From: Faecalibacterium sp. UBA1762 | GTDB lineage: Bacteria; Bacillota; Clostridia; Oscillospirales; Ruminococcaceae | DNA: 64,000 nt | Assembly: GCA_002314755.1 (NCBI GenBank) | Contig: DCHC01000036.1 | Coordinates: 268 to 64,267 of the forward strand | Direction of reading: 5' to 3' | Program-made: the position numbers and the translations under genes | Shown here: one piece after another, positions 32,909 to 41,453 of the stretch | Position numbering within the stretch: the stretch's first letter is position 1 | Layout: every line of letters begins with the position of its first letter | The notes under the pieces: model-generated | Database searches by the model: none | The model's input: only the letters and a program-made list of their open reading frames with translations | Told to the model about the DNA's origin: nothing

Positions 32909-34822
32909 TTAGTCATCGCCGTCCTCAGCAATCAGCTCTTCCAGCTCCTCGCTGAGAGCTCCCCACTTTTCATACAGCTCATCCTGATGAAAGCGAGCGT
33001 CATCCAACTGGTCACACAGGCTGCGCAGGGCTTCGTGATCAGCCAGCACTGCCGGGTCGTTCAATTTGTTTTCCATCTCCACAATATCAGCGCCTAGGCT
33101 CTCAAGCTCCACCTCAGCGGCATGCACCGCGTTGCGTAGCTCGGCCTTGCGGCGGCGCAGCTCCTTGGCATTTTGCGCCGGCTTGGTGGCGGCGGGCTTG
33201 GGCCCGGTGACCGGTTGTGCCGCAGGGGCACGGCCCATCAGGGCCTCATAGCTTTCATACATTTTGGCGCTGCCGTTTTCCAAATATAAGATCGGGCAGG
33301 ACAGCTGATGCATCAGCCAGCGGTCATGGGTGACCAGAATCAGGGTGCCGGTGTAGGTTGCAAGGGCTTCGCCCAAAGTTTGCCGCATATAGATATCCAG
33401 ATGGTTGGTGGGCTCGTCCAGCAGCATAAAATTGGGTCGCTCCAGCAGAATTTCGGCAAACCGAAGCCGCGCAAGCTCGCCGCCGGAAAGGGCACTGCCC
33501 TCCTTAAAGACATCCTCGCCCCGGAAGGCGAATTTTGCCAGCAGGCTTCGCACCTCCAGTTCGGTAAATTTTGGGTATTTGTCCCAGATGGCGTCAATTA
33601 CTCTGCCGCCGCGGCGCAGTTGCTGCTGTTCAAAACAGCTGCACTGCACACCGGGGCCAAATCGGAATGCGCCGCCGTTTTGACGCAGCCGACCGGTCAA
33701 AACGCCCAGCAGAGTGGATTTTCCAGTGCCGTTTGCCCCGGCAATGATCAGCCGTTCCCCCCGCAAAAGGGCAAAGTTCAGGTTTTCCAGCAGCATTCTG
33801 CCGCCTGCGCCGACTGTCAGATCCTTGACGGTCAGTACTTCGTTGTACGGCTCCACATCGTATTCAAACCGCATGGTAACATCGGTCTCATAGCTCTGCG
33901 GCTTTTCGGTCATCTCCATCTTTTCCAGCTGCTTGCGGCGGCTTTGGGCCATTTTGGTGGTGGAGGCACGCACCAGGTTGCGGTCTATATAGTCCTGCAG
34001 CTTGGCGGCCTTTTCCAGATCGGCCTTGTACTGCTTTTCCTGCAGCCGGACTGCCATCTCCTTTTGGGGCAGATAGGCGGAGAAGTTTCCTTTATAGGTG
34101 GTAAGGCGGCTGCCCTCTACTTCCCAGATGCGACTGACGACCGCATCTAGAAAGGTGCGGTCATGGCTGACCACCAGCATGGCACCGGTATAGCTGCGCA
34201 GATAGTCCTCCAGCCATTCCATTGTGACGAAATCCAGGTGATTGGTGGGCTCGTCCAAAATCAGCAGATCCGGCTTTTGCAGCAGCAGCTTTGCCAGAGA
34301 AAGTCGGGTGCGTTCGCCGCCGGAAAGAACCTGTACCGGCTTTTGCAGGGCCTGGGCGGTAAAGCCCATACCGTTCAAAATCTTTTTGATCTGACTTTCC
34401 ATGGTATAGCCGTCTCGTGCTTCAACAAACGCGGCAAGCTCTCCGTGCCGTGCCAGCGCTGCCTGATTATGGGGGTCGGCGGCAAGGGTGGAATCCAGAT
34501 CCTTCAGCTGGGCCATGGCGGCAAGCACCGGCGCAAAGGCCTGTTGAGCTTCGGTATAGACGGTGTTGGTGCTGGCAAGGTCGGTCAGCTGCTCCAGGTA
34601 ACCCAGCACCTTGCCCCGGGTCAGGGTTAGCTCCGCAGGGGTACCGTGTCCGTCGTCATCCGGCAGCAGCTGACCGGTGATCAGCCGCAGCAGAGTGGAT
34701 TTGCCTGCGCCGTTGGCACCGATCATACCGATCCGGTCGTTGTTTTCCACGGTGGCACAGATATCCTGCAGAATACAGTCGGTACCAAAAAACTTATAGA
34801 CATGGTCAATATTCAGTAGCAT
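32909..34822 (-). CDS. ABC-F family ATPase
   Basis: The 637-residue protein has two ABC domains with no membrane segments. The first has Walker A GANGAGKS near 36, LSGGERTRLSLAKLLL and LDEPTNHLD. After a basic linker comes the second, with GANGTGKS near 365, LSGGELARLRFAEILL and LDEPTNHLD. A charged coiled coil forms the last 75 residues (ELRRRKAELRNAVHAAEVELESL). ABC-F proteins act at the ribosomal E site; some confer antibiotic protection, but this one looks like a housekeeping Uup/YdiF-type member. The start has AAAGGAA. Confidence 0.92.
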   Translation of the reverse strand: MLLNIDHVYKFFGTDCILQDICATVENNDRIGMIGANGAGKSTLLRLITGQLLPDDDGHGTPAELTLTRGKVLGYLEQLTDLASTNTVYTEAQQAFAPVLAAMAQLKDLDSTLAADPHNQAALARHGELAAFVEARDGYTMESQIKKILNGMGFTAQALQKPVQVLSGGERTRLSLAKLLLQKPDLLILDEPTNHLDFVTMEWLEDYLRSYTGAMLVVSHDRTFLDAVVSRIWEVEGSRLTTYKGNFSAYLPQKEMAVRLQEKQYKADLEKAAKLQDYIDRNLVRASTTKMAQSRRKQLEKMEMTEKPQSYETDVTMRFEYDVEPYNEVLTVKDLTVGAGGRMLLENLNFALLRGERLIIAGANGTGKSTLLGVLTGRLRQNGGAFRFGPGVQCSCFEQQQLRRGGRVIDAIWDKYPKFTELEVRSLLAKFAFRGEDVFKEGSALSGGELARLRFAEILLERPNFMLLDEPTNHLDIYMRQTLGEALATYTGTLILVTHDRWLMHQLSCPILYLENGSAKMYESYEALMGRAPAAQPVTGPKPAATKPAQNAKELRRRKAELRNAVHAAEVELESLGADIVEMENKLNDPAVLADHEALRSLCDQLDDARFHQDELYEKWGALSEELEELIAEDGDD

Positions 34823-34950
34823 AACAAAACGGAATTCCTTTACGGTTTTAAATTAGAAGCGTGAAAACATACAGCACCGCAGACCGTCTGCCGGTCCGTC
34901 ATCGGAAGGGACGGAAAAACCGTACAGGTATGCGGTGCAGTTCATCACGG

Positions 34951-35904
34951 TCAGGTCAGATGGCTCTCCAGCCACCGGACAAGGTCACGGTACATCCTAT
35001 CTCGGATGGGGGCAAGCTCGGTGTGGGGCTCATGTCGGCAGCCGGGGTATACAGTCAAAGTCACTTGTTTTATGCCGGCTTTTTGCAGGGCATAATAAAC
35101 CTTTTTGACCCCCTTGCCGTAATCGCCCACCGGGTCTTCGTCGCCGCAGGCAAGCCAGATGGGCAGGCTTTGGGGCAATGTGTGAGGCCACTGCCTGCGG
35201 TTGACATGTACCAGTGCCTGGGTCAACACCTTCAGCCCGCCCAGCGTAAACCGAAAGCCGCAATGGGGGTCGGCAAGGTAGGCGTTCAGCATCTCTTCAT
35301 CGTGAGTCAGCCAGTCCTTTGCGGTTTTTGGCTCCGGGATGCGGGCAAGGTATTTTCCAAACGCCATTTTCTCCAGAAAATTGGAATAACCGACACTGCT
35401 TTTGAACAGGATGAGAAAATCCGCCAAAGCAATGCCGATTTTGGCTGCGGGGTTGGGACCGGCAGTCCCCACCAAAATAAGGCCGGTAAGCTCACTGCCA
35501 TACTTTTCGGCGTACCAGCGGGCGAAAAAGCTGCCCATGGAGTGGCCCAGCAAAAAGACCGGCAGACCGGGGTATTTCTGCTTTGCCAGCAGGGTCATGG
35601 TGTGCAGGTCCTCGACAGCGCACTCGCCGCCGTTTTCCTCGGCAAACCAGCCGGGAATACCGGTGTCGCCACAGGTGGCACCGTGACCGATATGGTCATT
35701 GCCGCATACCGCAAATCCGTTGGAAACCAGAAATTCGGCAAGGGGGCGGTAGCGGGGAATATATTCGGTCATGCCGTGAGAAAGCTGAATCACCGCCTTT
35801 GGGCTGGCGGCAGGGTCAGCGTAAAAATAACCGGTCACCGTATCTGCACCGTTGGCAGAGGGGTAATTAACGACCGTCTCTGTGGCGATCTTTTCGTTCG
35901 ACAT
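34951..35904 (-). CDS. Alpha/beta hydrolase, monoacylglycerol-lipase-like
   Basis: The product (317 residues from the ATG at 35904) has the cap-type serine hydrolase features. HGMTEYIPRY forms the oxyanion region, GHSMGSFFARW is the nucleophile elbow near 116-120, an Asp lies in GDEDPVGDYG near 251, and a His in GCRHEPH near 285. Substrate is unknown; lysophospholipid or monoacylglycerol is typical. It overlaps the end of the HAD gene by 38 bases, so the two are coupled. Confidence 0.85.
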   Translation of the reverse strand: MSNEKIATETVVNYPSANGADTVTGYFYADPAASPKAVIQLSHGMTEYIPRYRPLAEFLVSNGFAVCGNDHIGHGATCGDTGIPGWFAEENGGECAVEDLHTMTLLAKQKYPGLPVFLLGHSMGSFFARWYAEKYGSELTGLILVGTAGPNPAAKIGIALADFLILFKSSVGYSNFLEKMAFGKYLARIPEPKTAKDWLTHDEEMLNAYLADPHCGFRFTLGGLKVLTQALVHVNRRQWPHTLPQSLPIWLACGDEDPVGDYGKGVKKVYYALQKAGIKQVTLTVYPGCRHEPHTELAPIRDRMYRDLVRWLESHLT

Positions 35905-36607
35905 CCGGGGCACCGTCCTTTCCGTAAATAATAGGCATCAGTTGTTCATAGCCAAAAACCGTGTGGGTGGGTTTCCATTCGGTATTGTTAGCTTCTTCCT
36001 TATAGTTAAACCAGCAAGTATCCAATTCTGCGGCAATACCGCCTGCAATATCGGTTGTTAACGAATCCCCTATGACCAGCACCTTTTCCCGGTTGCTGAT
36101 TCCCAAATTTTTCAGTGCTGTGTCAAAAAAACGGCGCTGGGGCTTTTGACAACCCATTTTTTCCGAGATAAAAACCGCGTCAAAAAAGTTTTCCAGTCCG
36201 CTGGCAGCAATGCGTGAGGTCAAAGAGCGATAGATTCCGTTGGAGACCGCGGCGATGGTGGCGACCTCGGCGCTTTCTTCCAAAAATTCGTCTGCGCCGG
36301 GCAGAATGTTTCCACAACCGGAAAGATAACCGAGATACTCCTCATTCAGCTTTGCGGGGTCACCCTGCAGGGAAAGTTTTTCGGCCAAAAGGACAAAACG
36401 GCGCACTGCCATCTTGGCCTTGTTGAGCTGTCCCTTTTCAAACTGAGCCCATAGCCCGTCATTGACGGTGCGGAATACCTCAAAATTTTCTTCGGTCAGG
36501 GGTATGTTGTGCGCGGCGTACAGCTTTTCCAGCGCAGAATGCTCCGCAGCAGAAAAATCCAGTAAGGTGTCATCCAAATCGATCAACAAACAGTTATATC
36601 TTGCCAT
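35867..36607 (-). CDS. HAD phosphatase, YjjG-type nucleotidase
   Basis: The 246-residue protein has motif I DLDDTLLDF at 10-18, motif II SNG near 122, motif III Lys in KMGCQKPQ near 150 and motif IV GDSLTTDIAGG near 180. The four-helix cap after motif I fits the YjjG subgroup, pyrimidine 5'-nucleotidases that remove non-canonical nucleotides. GGAGGA is 10 bases before the ATG. The C-terminal 20 residues are very polar and encoded across the overlap with the downstream hydrolase gene. Confidence 0.85.
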   Translation of the reverse strand: MARYNCLLIDLDDTLLDFSAAEHSALEKLYAAHNIPLTEENFEVFRTVNDGLWAQFEKGQLNKAKMAVRRFVLLAEKLSLQGDPAKLNEEYLGYLSGCGNILPGADEFLEESAEVATIAAVSNGIYRSLTSRIAASGLENFFDAVFISEKMGCQKPQRRFFDTALKNLGISNREKVLVIGDSLTTDIAGGIAAELDTCWFNYKEEANNTEWKPTHTVFGYEQLMPIIYGKDGAPDVERKDRHRDGR

Positions 36608-36816
36608 ATCGGGCAGTTCCTCCGTGTTTTTAAAGCAAAAGCTACTTTATCTGCTATATATTTATAATAGTATAGCATAGCAGTGAAAAAAAGTCATCTG
36701 TTTTTCCGGTATTTTATGGCGGCCACGCCGGAAAAGGGGAGAGAGTTTGCAAAAATACGGGTATATTTCCAGGTGCGTCGGTCAAGCTAAGGCTATATAG
36801 GAACGGGGGCAAAGCA

Positions 36817-37251
36817 ATGAAGCAAAGAAAAAACAGGTCGGGAACAGAAGAACAGTTGAGCGGAAACAGGGCGCTGCGATCTTTTGGCGTATTTTTGCTG
36901 GGCGCGGTGGGCTACTGTTGTTTGGAGATGGGATGGCGTGGTTACACCCACTGGAGCATGGGGGCAGCCGGGGGCGTATGCCTGATGGGGCTTTTATACC
37001 TTTCAGACAGGCTGGCCGACAGACCTGTCTGGCAACAGGCGCTGGCGGGCGCGCTGCTGATTACCGGCGTGGAATGGTGCGCCGGCTGTGTGGTCAACAT
37101 TATTTTGGGTTGGGGTGTGTGGGACTATTCCGGATTGCGGCTGCAGATAGCCGGACAGGTCAGCCTGCTGTTCAGCTTTTTCTGGTATCTGATCAGCTTT
37201 GCTGTTTTCGGGGTTTTTACCCTTGCGAAAAAAAGCCGCGGCAACTCCTGA
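36817..37251 (+). CDS. CmpB/ABC-type IV-like small membrane protein
   Basis: This 144-residue protein has four predicted membrane segments (about 24-42, 48-64, 76-99, 112-136). The GWGVWDYSGLRLQIAGQVSLLFSFFWYL pattern is that of the putative ABC_trans_CmpB family found in many Clostridia. Real function is not established and no ATPase partner is adjacent. It ends 121 bases before the next gene, which has its own promoter. Confidence 0.7.
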   Translation: MKQRKNRSGTEEQLSGNRALRSFGVFLLGAVGYCCLEMGWRGYTHWSMGAAGGVCLMGLLYLSDRLADRPVWQQALAGALLITGVEWCAGCVVNIILGWGVWDYSGLRLQIAGQVSLLFSFFWYLISFAVFGVFTLAKKSRGNS

Positions 37252-37306
37252 GACGGGGATAGAGTACAGAGCAGCTGTGGAGGACAAAAGACTGCCGTTA
37301 TGTGGC

Positions 37307-37335
37307 TTGCTTTTTTTTTGCGCTGCCGCTATAAT
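37307..37335 (+). promoter_or_regulatory. Promoter of the Gx transporter-family gene
   Basis: TTGCTT (37307-37312) and TATAAT (37330-37335) are 17 bases apart, with a T-tract right after the -35. The same arrangement recurs upstream of the rubrerythrin gene. Confidence 0.75.
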
Positions 37336-37372
37336 GGAAAAGCAAAACGGGACAAACAAGGGGGAGAGCGAC

Positions 37373-37930
37373 ATGTCGGGACACAGCGGCCGGCTGCAAA
37401 AGAAAAAGCCATTGACCGCCAAAACGGTTGCTTTGGGTGGCATGCTGGCTGCCCTATGTATTGCTCTTTCCGCGGTGGAGGGCCTTTTGACCGGATGGCT
37501 GGGATTGCCACCGGGGGTAAAGCCGGGGTTTGCCAATGTGGCGGTGATGTACGCGCTTTTCTTTTTAGGAACAAAACCTGCCCTGCTGTTGGTGGCACTA
37601 AAGGCGTTGTTTGCTGCTTTGACCCGCGGCGCTTCGGCGGGTATTCTGTCCGCGGCGGGGGGGATGCTATCACTTGCCGTACTGTTGTTTTTACGCTGTA
37701 TTCCCCGGTTGGGGTGGGCAGTGCTATCGGTCTGCGGTGCTTTTGCCCACAATTTGGGACAGCTTGCGGCGGTGGGGTTATTGTTTGACACTTCTTCGGT
37801 GGTGTGGTATCTGCCGATACTGACCCTTTCCGCAGCGGCGTGCGGTGTGTTGAGCGGTTATCTGCTCAGCCGCATTGCGCCAGTAGTGAACCGTTGGTAT
37901 CATCCCAGTGGTTATTTAATTGAGAATTAA
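37373..37930 (+). CDS. Gx transporter/heptaprenyl-diphosphate-synthase-component-I-like membrane protein
   Basis: The protein (185 residues from the ATG at 37373, with GGGGGAG upstream) has five or six hydrophobic segments. The KTVALGGMLAALCIALSAVE start and GLPPGVKPGFANVAVMYALFFLG segment are characteristic of the Gx/ECF-S-like family often labelled heptaprenyl diphosphate synthase component I. It is more likely a small-molecule transporter, possibly for a prenyl or thiamin-like compound; the substrate is unknown. An in-frame start further upstream lacks a ribosome binding site. Confidence 0.75.
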   Translation: MSGHSGRLQKKKPLTAKTVALGGMLAALCIALSAVEGLLTGWLGLPPGVKPGFANVAVMYALFFLGTKPALLLVALKALFAALTRGASAGILSAAGGMLSLAVLLFLRCIPRLGWAVLSVCGAFAHNLGQLAAVGLLFDTSSVVWYLPILTLSAAACGVLSGYLLSRIAPVVNRWYHPSGYLIEN

Positions 37931-37981
37931 TATCAATTATTTCGGAAAACCTATTGCTTTTTTTTGCGGATGTGGTATAAT
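37921..37981 (+). promoter_or_regulatory. Rubrerythrin promoter with Fur/PerR-like 7-1-7 site
   Basis: TTGCTT (37954-37959) and TATAAT (37976-37981) have a 16-base spacer. Upstream, TGAGAAT-T-AATATCA (37921-37935) matches 12 of 14 arm positions of the Fur-type TGATAAT-n-ATTATCA box. It overlaps the stop of the previous gene, so it may be coincidental, but metal or peroxide control of a rubrerythrin would make sense. Confidence 0.6.
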
Positions 37982-38045
37982 GTAGCTGTAGTAAGCAGGA
38001 TACAAAAGCCTGTTTTCAAAAAGATTTATTACGGAGGAGACTATT

Positions 38046-38588
38046 ATGGCAAAGTGGGTATGTCCGGTTTGTGGTTATGTGCATGAGGGTGATGAGGCCC
38101 CCGCCGTTTGCCCCGTATGTAAGGTTCCCGGCGAAAAGTTTACCAAGCAGGCTGAGGAGATGACTTGGGCTGCTGAGCATGTTGTCGGCGTAGCCAAGGG
38201 CGTCAGCGAAGAGATTCTGAGCGGTCTGCGTGCCAACTTTGAGGGCGAGTGCAGCGAGGTTGGTATGTATTTGGCTATGGCCCGTGTGGCACACCGCGAG
38301 GGCTATCCCGAGGTAGGCCTGTACTATGAGAAGGCTGCCTGGGAGGAGGCTGAGCACGCTGCAAAGTTTGCCGAGCTGCTGGGCGAGGTCGTGACCGATT
38401 CCACCAAGAAGAATTTGCAGCTGCGTGTGGATGCCGAGAACGGCGCTACCGCCGGTAAGGTTGCCCTGGCTAAGATGGCTAAGGACGCAGGTTTGGACGC
38501 AATTCATGATACCGTCCATGAGATGGCTCGTGACGAAGCCCGCCACGGTAAGGCCTTCAAGGGTCTGCTGGGCCGCTACTTTAAGTAA
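38046..38588 (+). CDS. Reverse rubrerythrin, NADH peroxidase component
   Basis: The 180-residue protein has the rubredoxin Fe site first (CPVCG at 6-10 and CPVC at 22-25) and the diiron four-helix domain second (EVGMYLAMARVAHREG, AAWEEAEHAAKF, EMARDEARHGKAF with the Glu/His ligands). In this order it is a reverse rubrerythrin, as in C. acetobutylicum, where it detoxifies peroxide and oxygen using electrons from a flavoprotein. GGAGGA precedes the ATG. It has its own promoter and terminator. Confidence 0.95.
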   Translation: MAKWVCPVCGYVHEGDEAPAVCPVCKVPGEKFTKQAEEMTWAAEHVVGVAKGVSEEILSGLRANFEGECSEVGMYLAMARVAHREGYPEVGLYYEKAAWEEAEHAAKFAELLGEVVTDSTKKNLQLRVDAENGATAGKVALAKMAKDAGLDAIHDTVHEMARDEARHGKAFKGLLGRYFK

Positions 38589-38608
38589 TACCTGATTCAG
38601 CAATGCCG

Positions 38609-38638
38609 GGGAGAGAATGTTCGGTTCTCTCCCTTTTT
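38609..38638 (+). terminator. Terminator of the rubrerythrin gene
   Basis: GGGAGAGAA (38609-38617) pairs with TTCTCTCCC (38625-38633) around a 7-base loop and is followed by TTTTT. Confidence 0.9.
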
Positions 38639-38645
38639 GCATAGG

Positions 38646-38695
38646 AAAAACCCTTTATCCTGCGGAGCGAGAGCTCTGCGGATAAAGGGCTTTTT
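38646..38695. terminator. Second, bidirectional terminator facing the SGNH gene
   Basis: AAACCCTTTATCC-GCGGAG pairs with CTC-GCGGATAAAGGG, followed by CTTTTT on the plus strand and GGTTTTTCC on the minus strand. It would terminate the minus-strand SGNH transcript. Confidence 0.8.
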
Positions 38696-38716
38696 CATGG
38701 AAGAAAGAGAGTGTGG

Positions 38717-39340
38717 TCAGATTTCGCGTAAAATAATATCGGCAATGGCCTGCATACCGATGTTGCCGGGGTGGGCAGCAACACCCTCGTGCTCTACCGT
38801 GTGCAGGTTTCCCTGAGGATCGCGGACGACGGTGTGCATGCCGCACTGATAGGCTGGGTTGTCTTTTATGCTGCCTAAGGGAAGGTAGCTGACCCTTGCC
38901 AGGTTTGCCGCCCGCTCCTTCATTCGGTCACGGTCACCGTTTTCCCAGAAATCGCCGATGACGGCTATTTTTGCCCCGGGCACTTTTTCGGAAACATACC
39001 GCAGCAGCTGAATAAAATCCGTTTCAAAATCGGTTAGGTCATTTGCGTTTTCACCTAACTGAACGGTGATAAAGTCCGGTCGTCTGTCCAAAAGTTCGTC
39101 CAGGGCAGGTAAGGTGCCGCCGCGATTTTCGGCAGTGATTTCCCAGATGGCAAAATTAAAGGCTTCGCCGGTCACTGCAGGATAGCGGTTTTTCAACTCC
39201 TTCAGTACAAGGTGAAAATAGTCGTGGTATTCGTCGGTGGCGGCCATACCCACAGGGTTCCACCAGTAGTCGCACACCCCGTGCTTTGTCAGGCTGTTGC
39301 CGATGGCCAGAAACTGAAAACGGTCTTTTGACGGATTCAT
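38717..39340 (-). CDS. SGNH/GDSL hydrolase
   Basis: The 207-residue protein has the block I serine in AIGNSLT (about 12-18), block III GENAND near 97 with its Asn, and the block V His in HPGNIGM near 190. It is cytosolic as no signal peptide is seen. Typical activities are acetyl-ester or lysophospholipid hydrolysis; the substrate is not known. GAGGG lies about 8 bases before the ATG. It stands alone, divergent from the acylation cluster. Confidence 0.85.
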   Translation of the reverse strand: MNPSKDRFQFLAIGNSLTKHGVCDYWWNPVGMAATDEYHDYFHLVLKELKNRYPAVTGEAFNFAIWEITAENRGGTLPALDELLDRRPDFITVQLGENANDLTDFETDFIQLLRYVSEKVPGAKIAVIGDFWENGDRDRMKERAANLARVSYLPLGSIKDNPAYQCGMHTVVRDPQGNLHTVEHEGVAAHPGNIGMQAIADIILREI

Positions 39341-39515
39341 AAAACAGTCCCTCTTTTCTGCTCGGGGACAGATAGAGTGACAAGCTCCATTGCCCCGGAG
39401 ACGCTATTCATTGTTTCAATTATATCTCATAACTTACGGATACGCAATCCTCAATGATAGAGACTGACCGAATGTCCAAAACGGCCCCGGACCGGATAAA
39501 AGTATCTGTTTCAGG

Positions 39516-39556
39516 TTGCTTATTACACCGGGGTATGCTATAATAACCAAGGTTAT
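39516..39556 (+). promoter_or_regulatory. Promoter with overlapping palindrome for the FkbH/MBOAT cluster
   Basis: TTGCTT (39516-39521) and TATAAT (39539-39544) are 17 bases apart. The perfect palindrome ATAACCAAGGTTAT (39543-39556) overlaps the end of the -10 and the start site, a typical repressor location. Confidence 0.65.
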
Positions 39557-39592
39557 AGCTGCAACATTTTGTCGGGGAAAAGGAGTGTTACT

Positions 39593-41374
39593 ATGCCATT
39601 TTCATGGACGGATTATCCCTTTGATATGGATGAGATGTTACAAAAACGCCGTAGTCTGCTGCGTCAGCTGCGGCAGCAGCCGGATCTGCCGGAGAAGAAG
39701 ATTGCGATACTCAGCGGTGTAACGGTGGGTGTGCTGAAGGATTATATAGAAATATGGCTGCTGGCAAGCGGCATCCGCCCAGTGTTCTGGGAGGGAAGCT
39801 ATGCTCTGTACTGGGAGCAGCTGGTGTATGACACCGGTGAACTGAAGGCGTTTAGTCCGGATGTGATTTATATCCACACCAGTATGCGGTGCATCCGTCA
39901 CTGGCCGCAGGTCACAGTGCAGGAAGACGCAGTACAGGAGAGCTTTCAGCAGGAGCTGCAACATTTTACCAAAGCGGCCGAGGCGGCGTTGGGGCTGGGT
40001 TGCCCGGTTATTCTGAACAATTTTGAGCTGCCGGTGTACCGGCCTATGGGCAACAGTGAAGCTGTTTTTTCGGCGGGTAGGGTGCGGTTTGTGCGGCGCT
40101 TGAACGAAGCGCTTGCACAGCTGGCAGAAAACACTCCCAACCTTTATCTGCACGATCTTGCCTATCTGCAGGCAAGGTACGGCATGGATGCCTTCAGCGA
40201 CCAGACTGCGTGGTACGCCTACAAATATCCCTGTGCCATGAATATGTTGCCCTGCTTTGCCCAAAGCGTTGCTCACATCATAAAAAGTCTGTTCGGCAAA
40301 AATAAAAAGGCCATTGCATTGGACCTGGATAATACCCTGTGGGGCGGTGTGATAGGGGATGACGGCCCGGAAGGCATTGTCATTGGTAATGAGACGCCTA
40401 CCGGAATGGCATACACGGAATTTCAGTCCTACTTAAAGCAGCTGCAGCAGCAAGGCGTTCTGCTGAATGTCAATAGTAAAAATCAAGAGGAGATTGCCGT
40501 AAAGGGCTTTGAGCGGCCAGAATCTATTCTGAAAAAAGAGGATTTTATCAGCTTCAAGGCCAATTGGCAGCCCAAAAGCCGGAATTTGCAGCAGATGGCA
40601 GAGGAAATCAATATTTTTCCGGATGCTTTTGTCTTTGCGGATGATAATCCGGCGGAGCGGGATATTATCCGCCAGCAGGTACCGGGCGCCGCTGTTCCGG
40701 AGCTGACGGAGCCGGAAAGCTATATCCGTGCAATCGACCGGGGCGGTTATTTTGAAGTGACAGGCTTTTCGGCGGATGACCGCAGCCGCAACGAGATGTA
40801 CCGCCAAAACGCGCAGCGCCAAGCGGCAGAGCAGATGTTTGCCGACTACGGAAGCTATCTGCAAAGCTTGCAGATGACCGGTCAGTTTGGCGCCTTTGAT
40901 ACGGCCCATGCGGAACGGATTACCCAGCTGATTAACAAATCTAACCAGTTCAACCTGACCACCCGCCGCTATACCCAGACCCAGGTGGAAGGCTTGATTG
41001 ATGACTCCGGCTTTTTGACGATGTACGGTAAGCTTGTCGACCGGTTTGGCGACAACGGGCTGGTTTCCGTCATGATCGGCAGTATAGACGGTGAAATACT
41101 GGATCTGCAGCTTTGGGTTATGAGCTGCCGCATTTTAAAGCGGGATATGGAAAAGGCGATGCTGGACTGCTTTGTACAGGACGCCGTCGCTTTGGGAATC
41201 CGACAGATGCGTGCGCACTATTACCCTACGGTAAAAAATGCGCCGGTCAATCGTCTGTGCGACAGCTTGGGTTTTTCCCTTGTTTCGGAGGACACAGCGG
41301 GTAACCGGGAATACCTGCTGGAGCTGGTCGACTATCAGCCCCGGTGTGATGTAATTGATAAGATAAGGATATGA
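39593..41374 (+). CDS. FkbH-like HAD-IIIC protein
   Basis: The product (593 residues from the ATG at 39593; AAAAGGAGTG upstream) has an N-terminal SGNH-like region (IAILSGVTVGVLKDY at about 38-52) and the HAD-IIIC core DLDNTLWGG at 244-252. The C-terminal GNAT-like part begins near 420 (INKSNQFNLTTRRYTQTQVE). FkbH proteins transfer a glyceryl unit from 1,3-bisphosphoglycerate to an acyl carrier protein in polyketide pathways. Related proteins occur in surface-glycan loci. No ACP gene is adjacent, so the acceptor is unknown. First gene of a four-gene unit. Confidence 0.87.
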   Translation: MPFSWTDYPFDMDEMLQKRRSLLRQLRQQPDLPEKKIAILSGVTVGVLKDYIEIWLLASGIRPVFWEGSYALYWEQLVYDTGELKAFSPDVIYIHTSMRCIRHWPQVTVQEDAVQESFQQELQHFTKAAEAALGLGCPVILNNFELPVYRPMGNSEAVFSAGRVRFVRRLNEALAQLAENTPNLYLHDLAYLQARYGMDAFSDQTAWYAYKYPCAMNMLPCFAQSVAHIIKSLFGKNKKAIALDLDNTLWGGVIGDDGPEGIVIGNETPTGMAYTEFQSYLKQLQQQGVLLNVNSKNQEEIAVKGFERPESILKKEDFISFKANWQPKSRNLQQMAEEINIFPDAFVFADDNPAERDIIRQQVPGAAVPELTEPESYIRAIDRGGYFEVTGFSADDRSRNEMYRQNAQRQAAEQMFADYGSYLQSLQMTGQFGAFDTAHAERITQLINKSNQFNLTTRRYTQTQVEGLIDDSGFLTMYGKLVDRFGDNGLVSVMIGSIDGEILDLQLWVMSCRILKRDMEKAMLDCFVQDAVALGIRQMRAHYYPTVKNAPVNRLCDSLGFSLVSEDTAGNREYLLELVDYQPRCDVIDKIRI

Positions 41375-41453
41375 AATACCTTTCAGCGCCGGATGTCCCG
41401 CCACGGTAAGCGGTTGACATGGGTAGTTTTTTCCAAAGGAGGGCTTTCTCCCC

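Noticed and set aside
34861..35931. A long plus-strand frame antisense to the lipase-like hydrolase
   Set aside because: The minus-strand protein has a full catalytic triad pattern; the antisense frame has none and no ribosome binding site.
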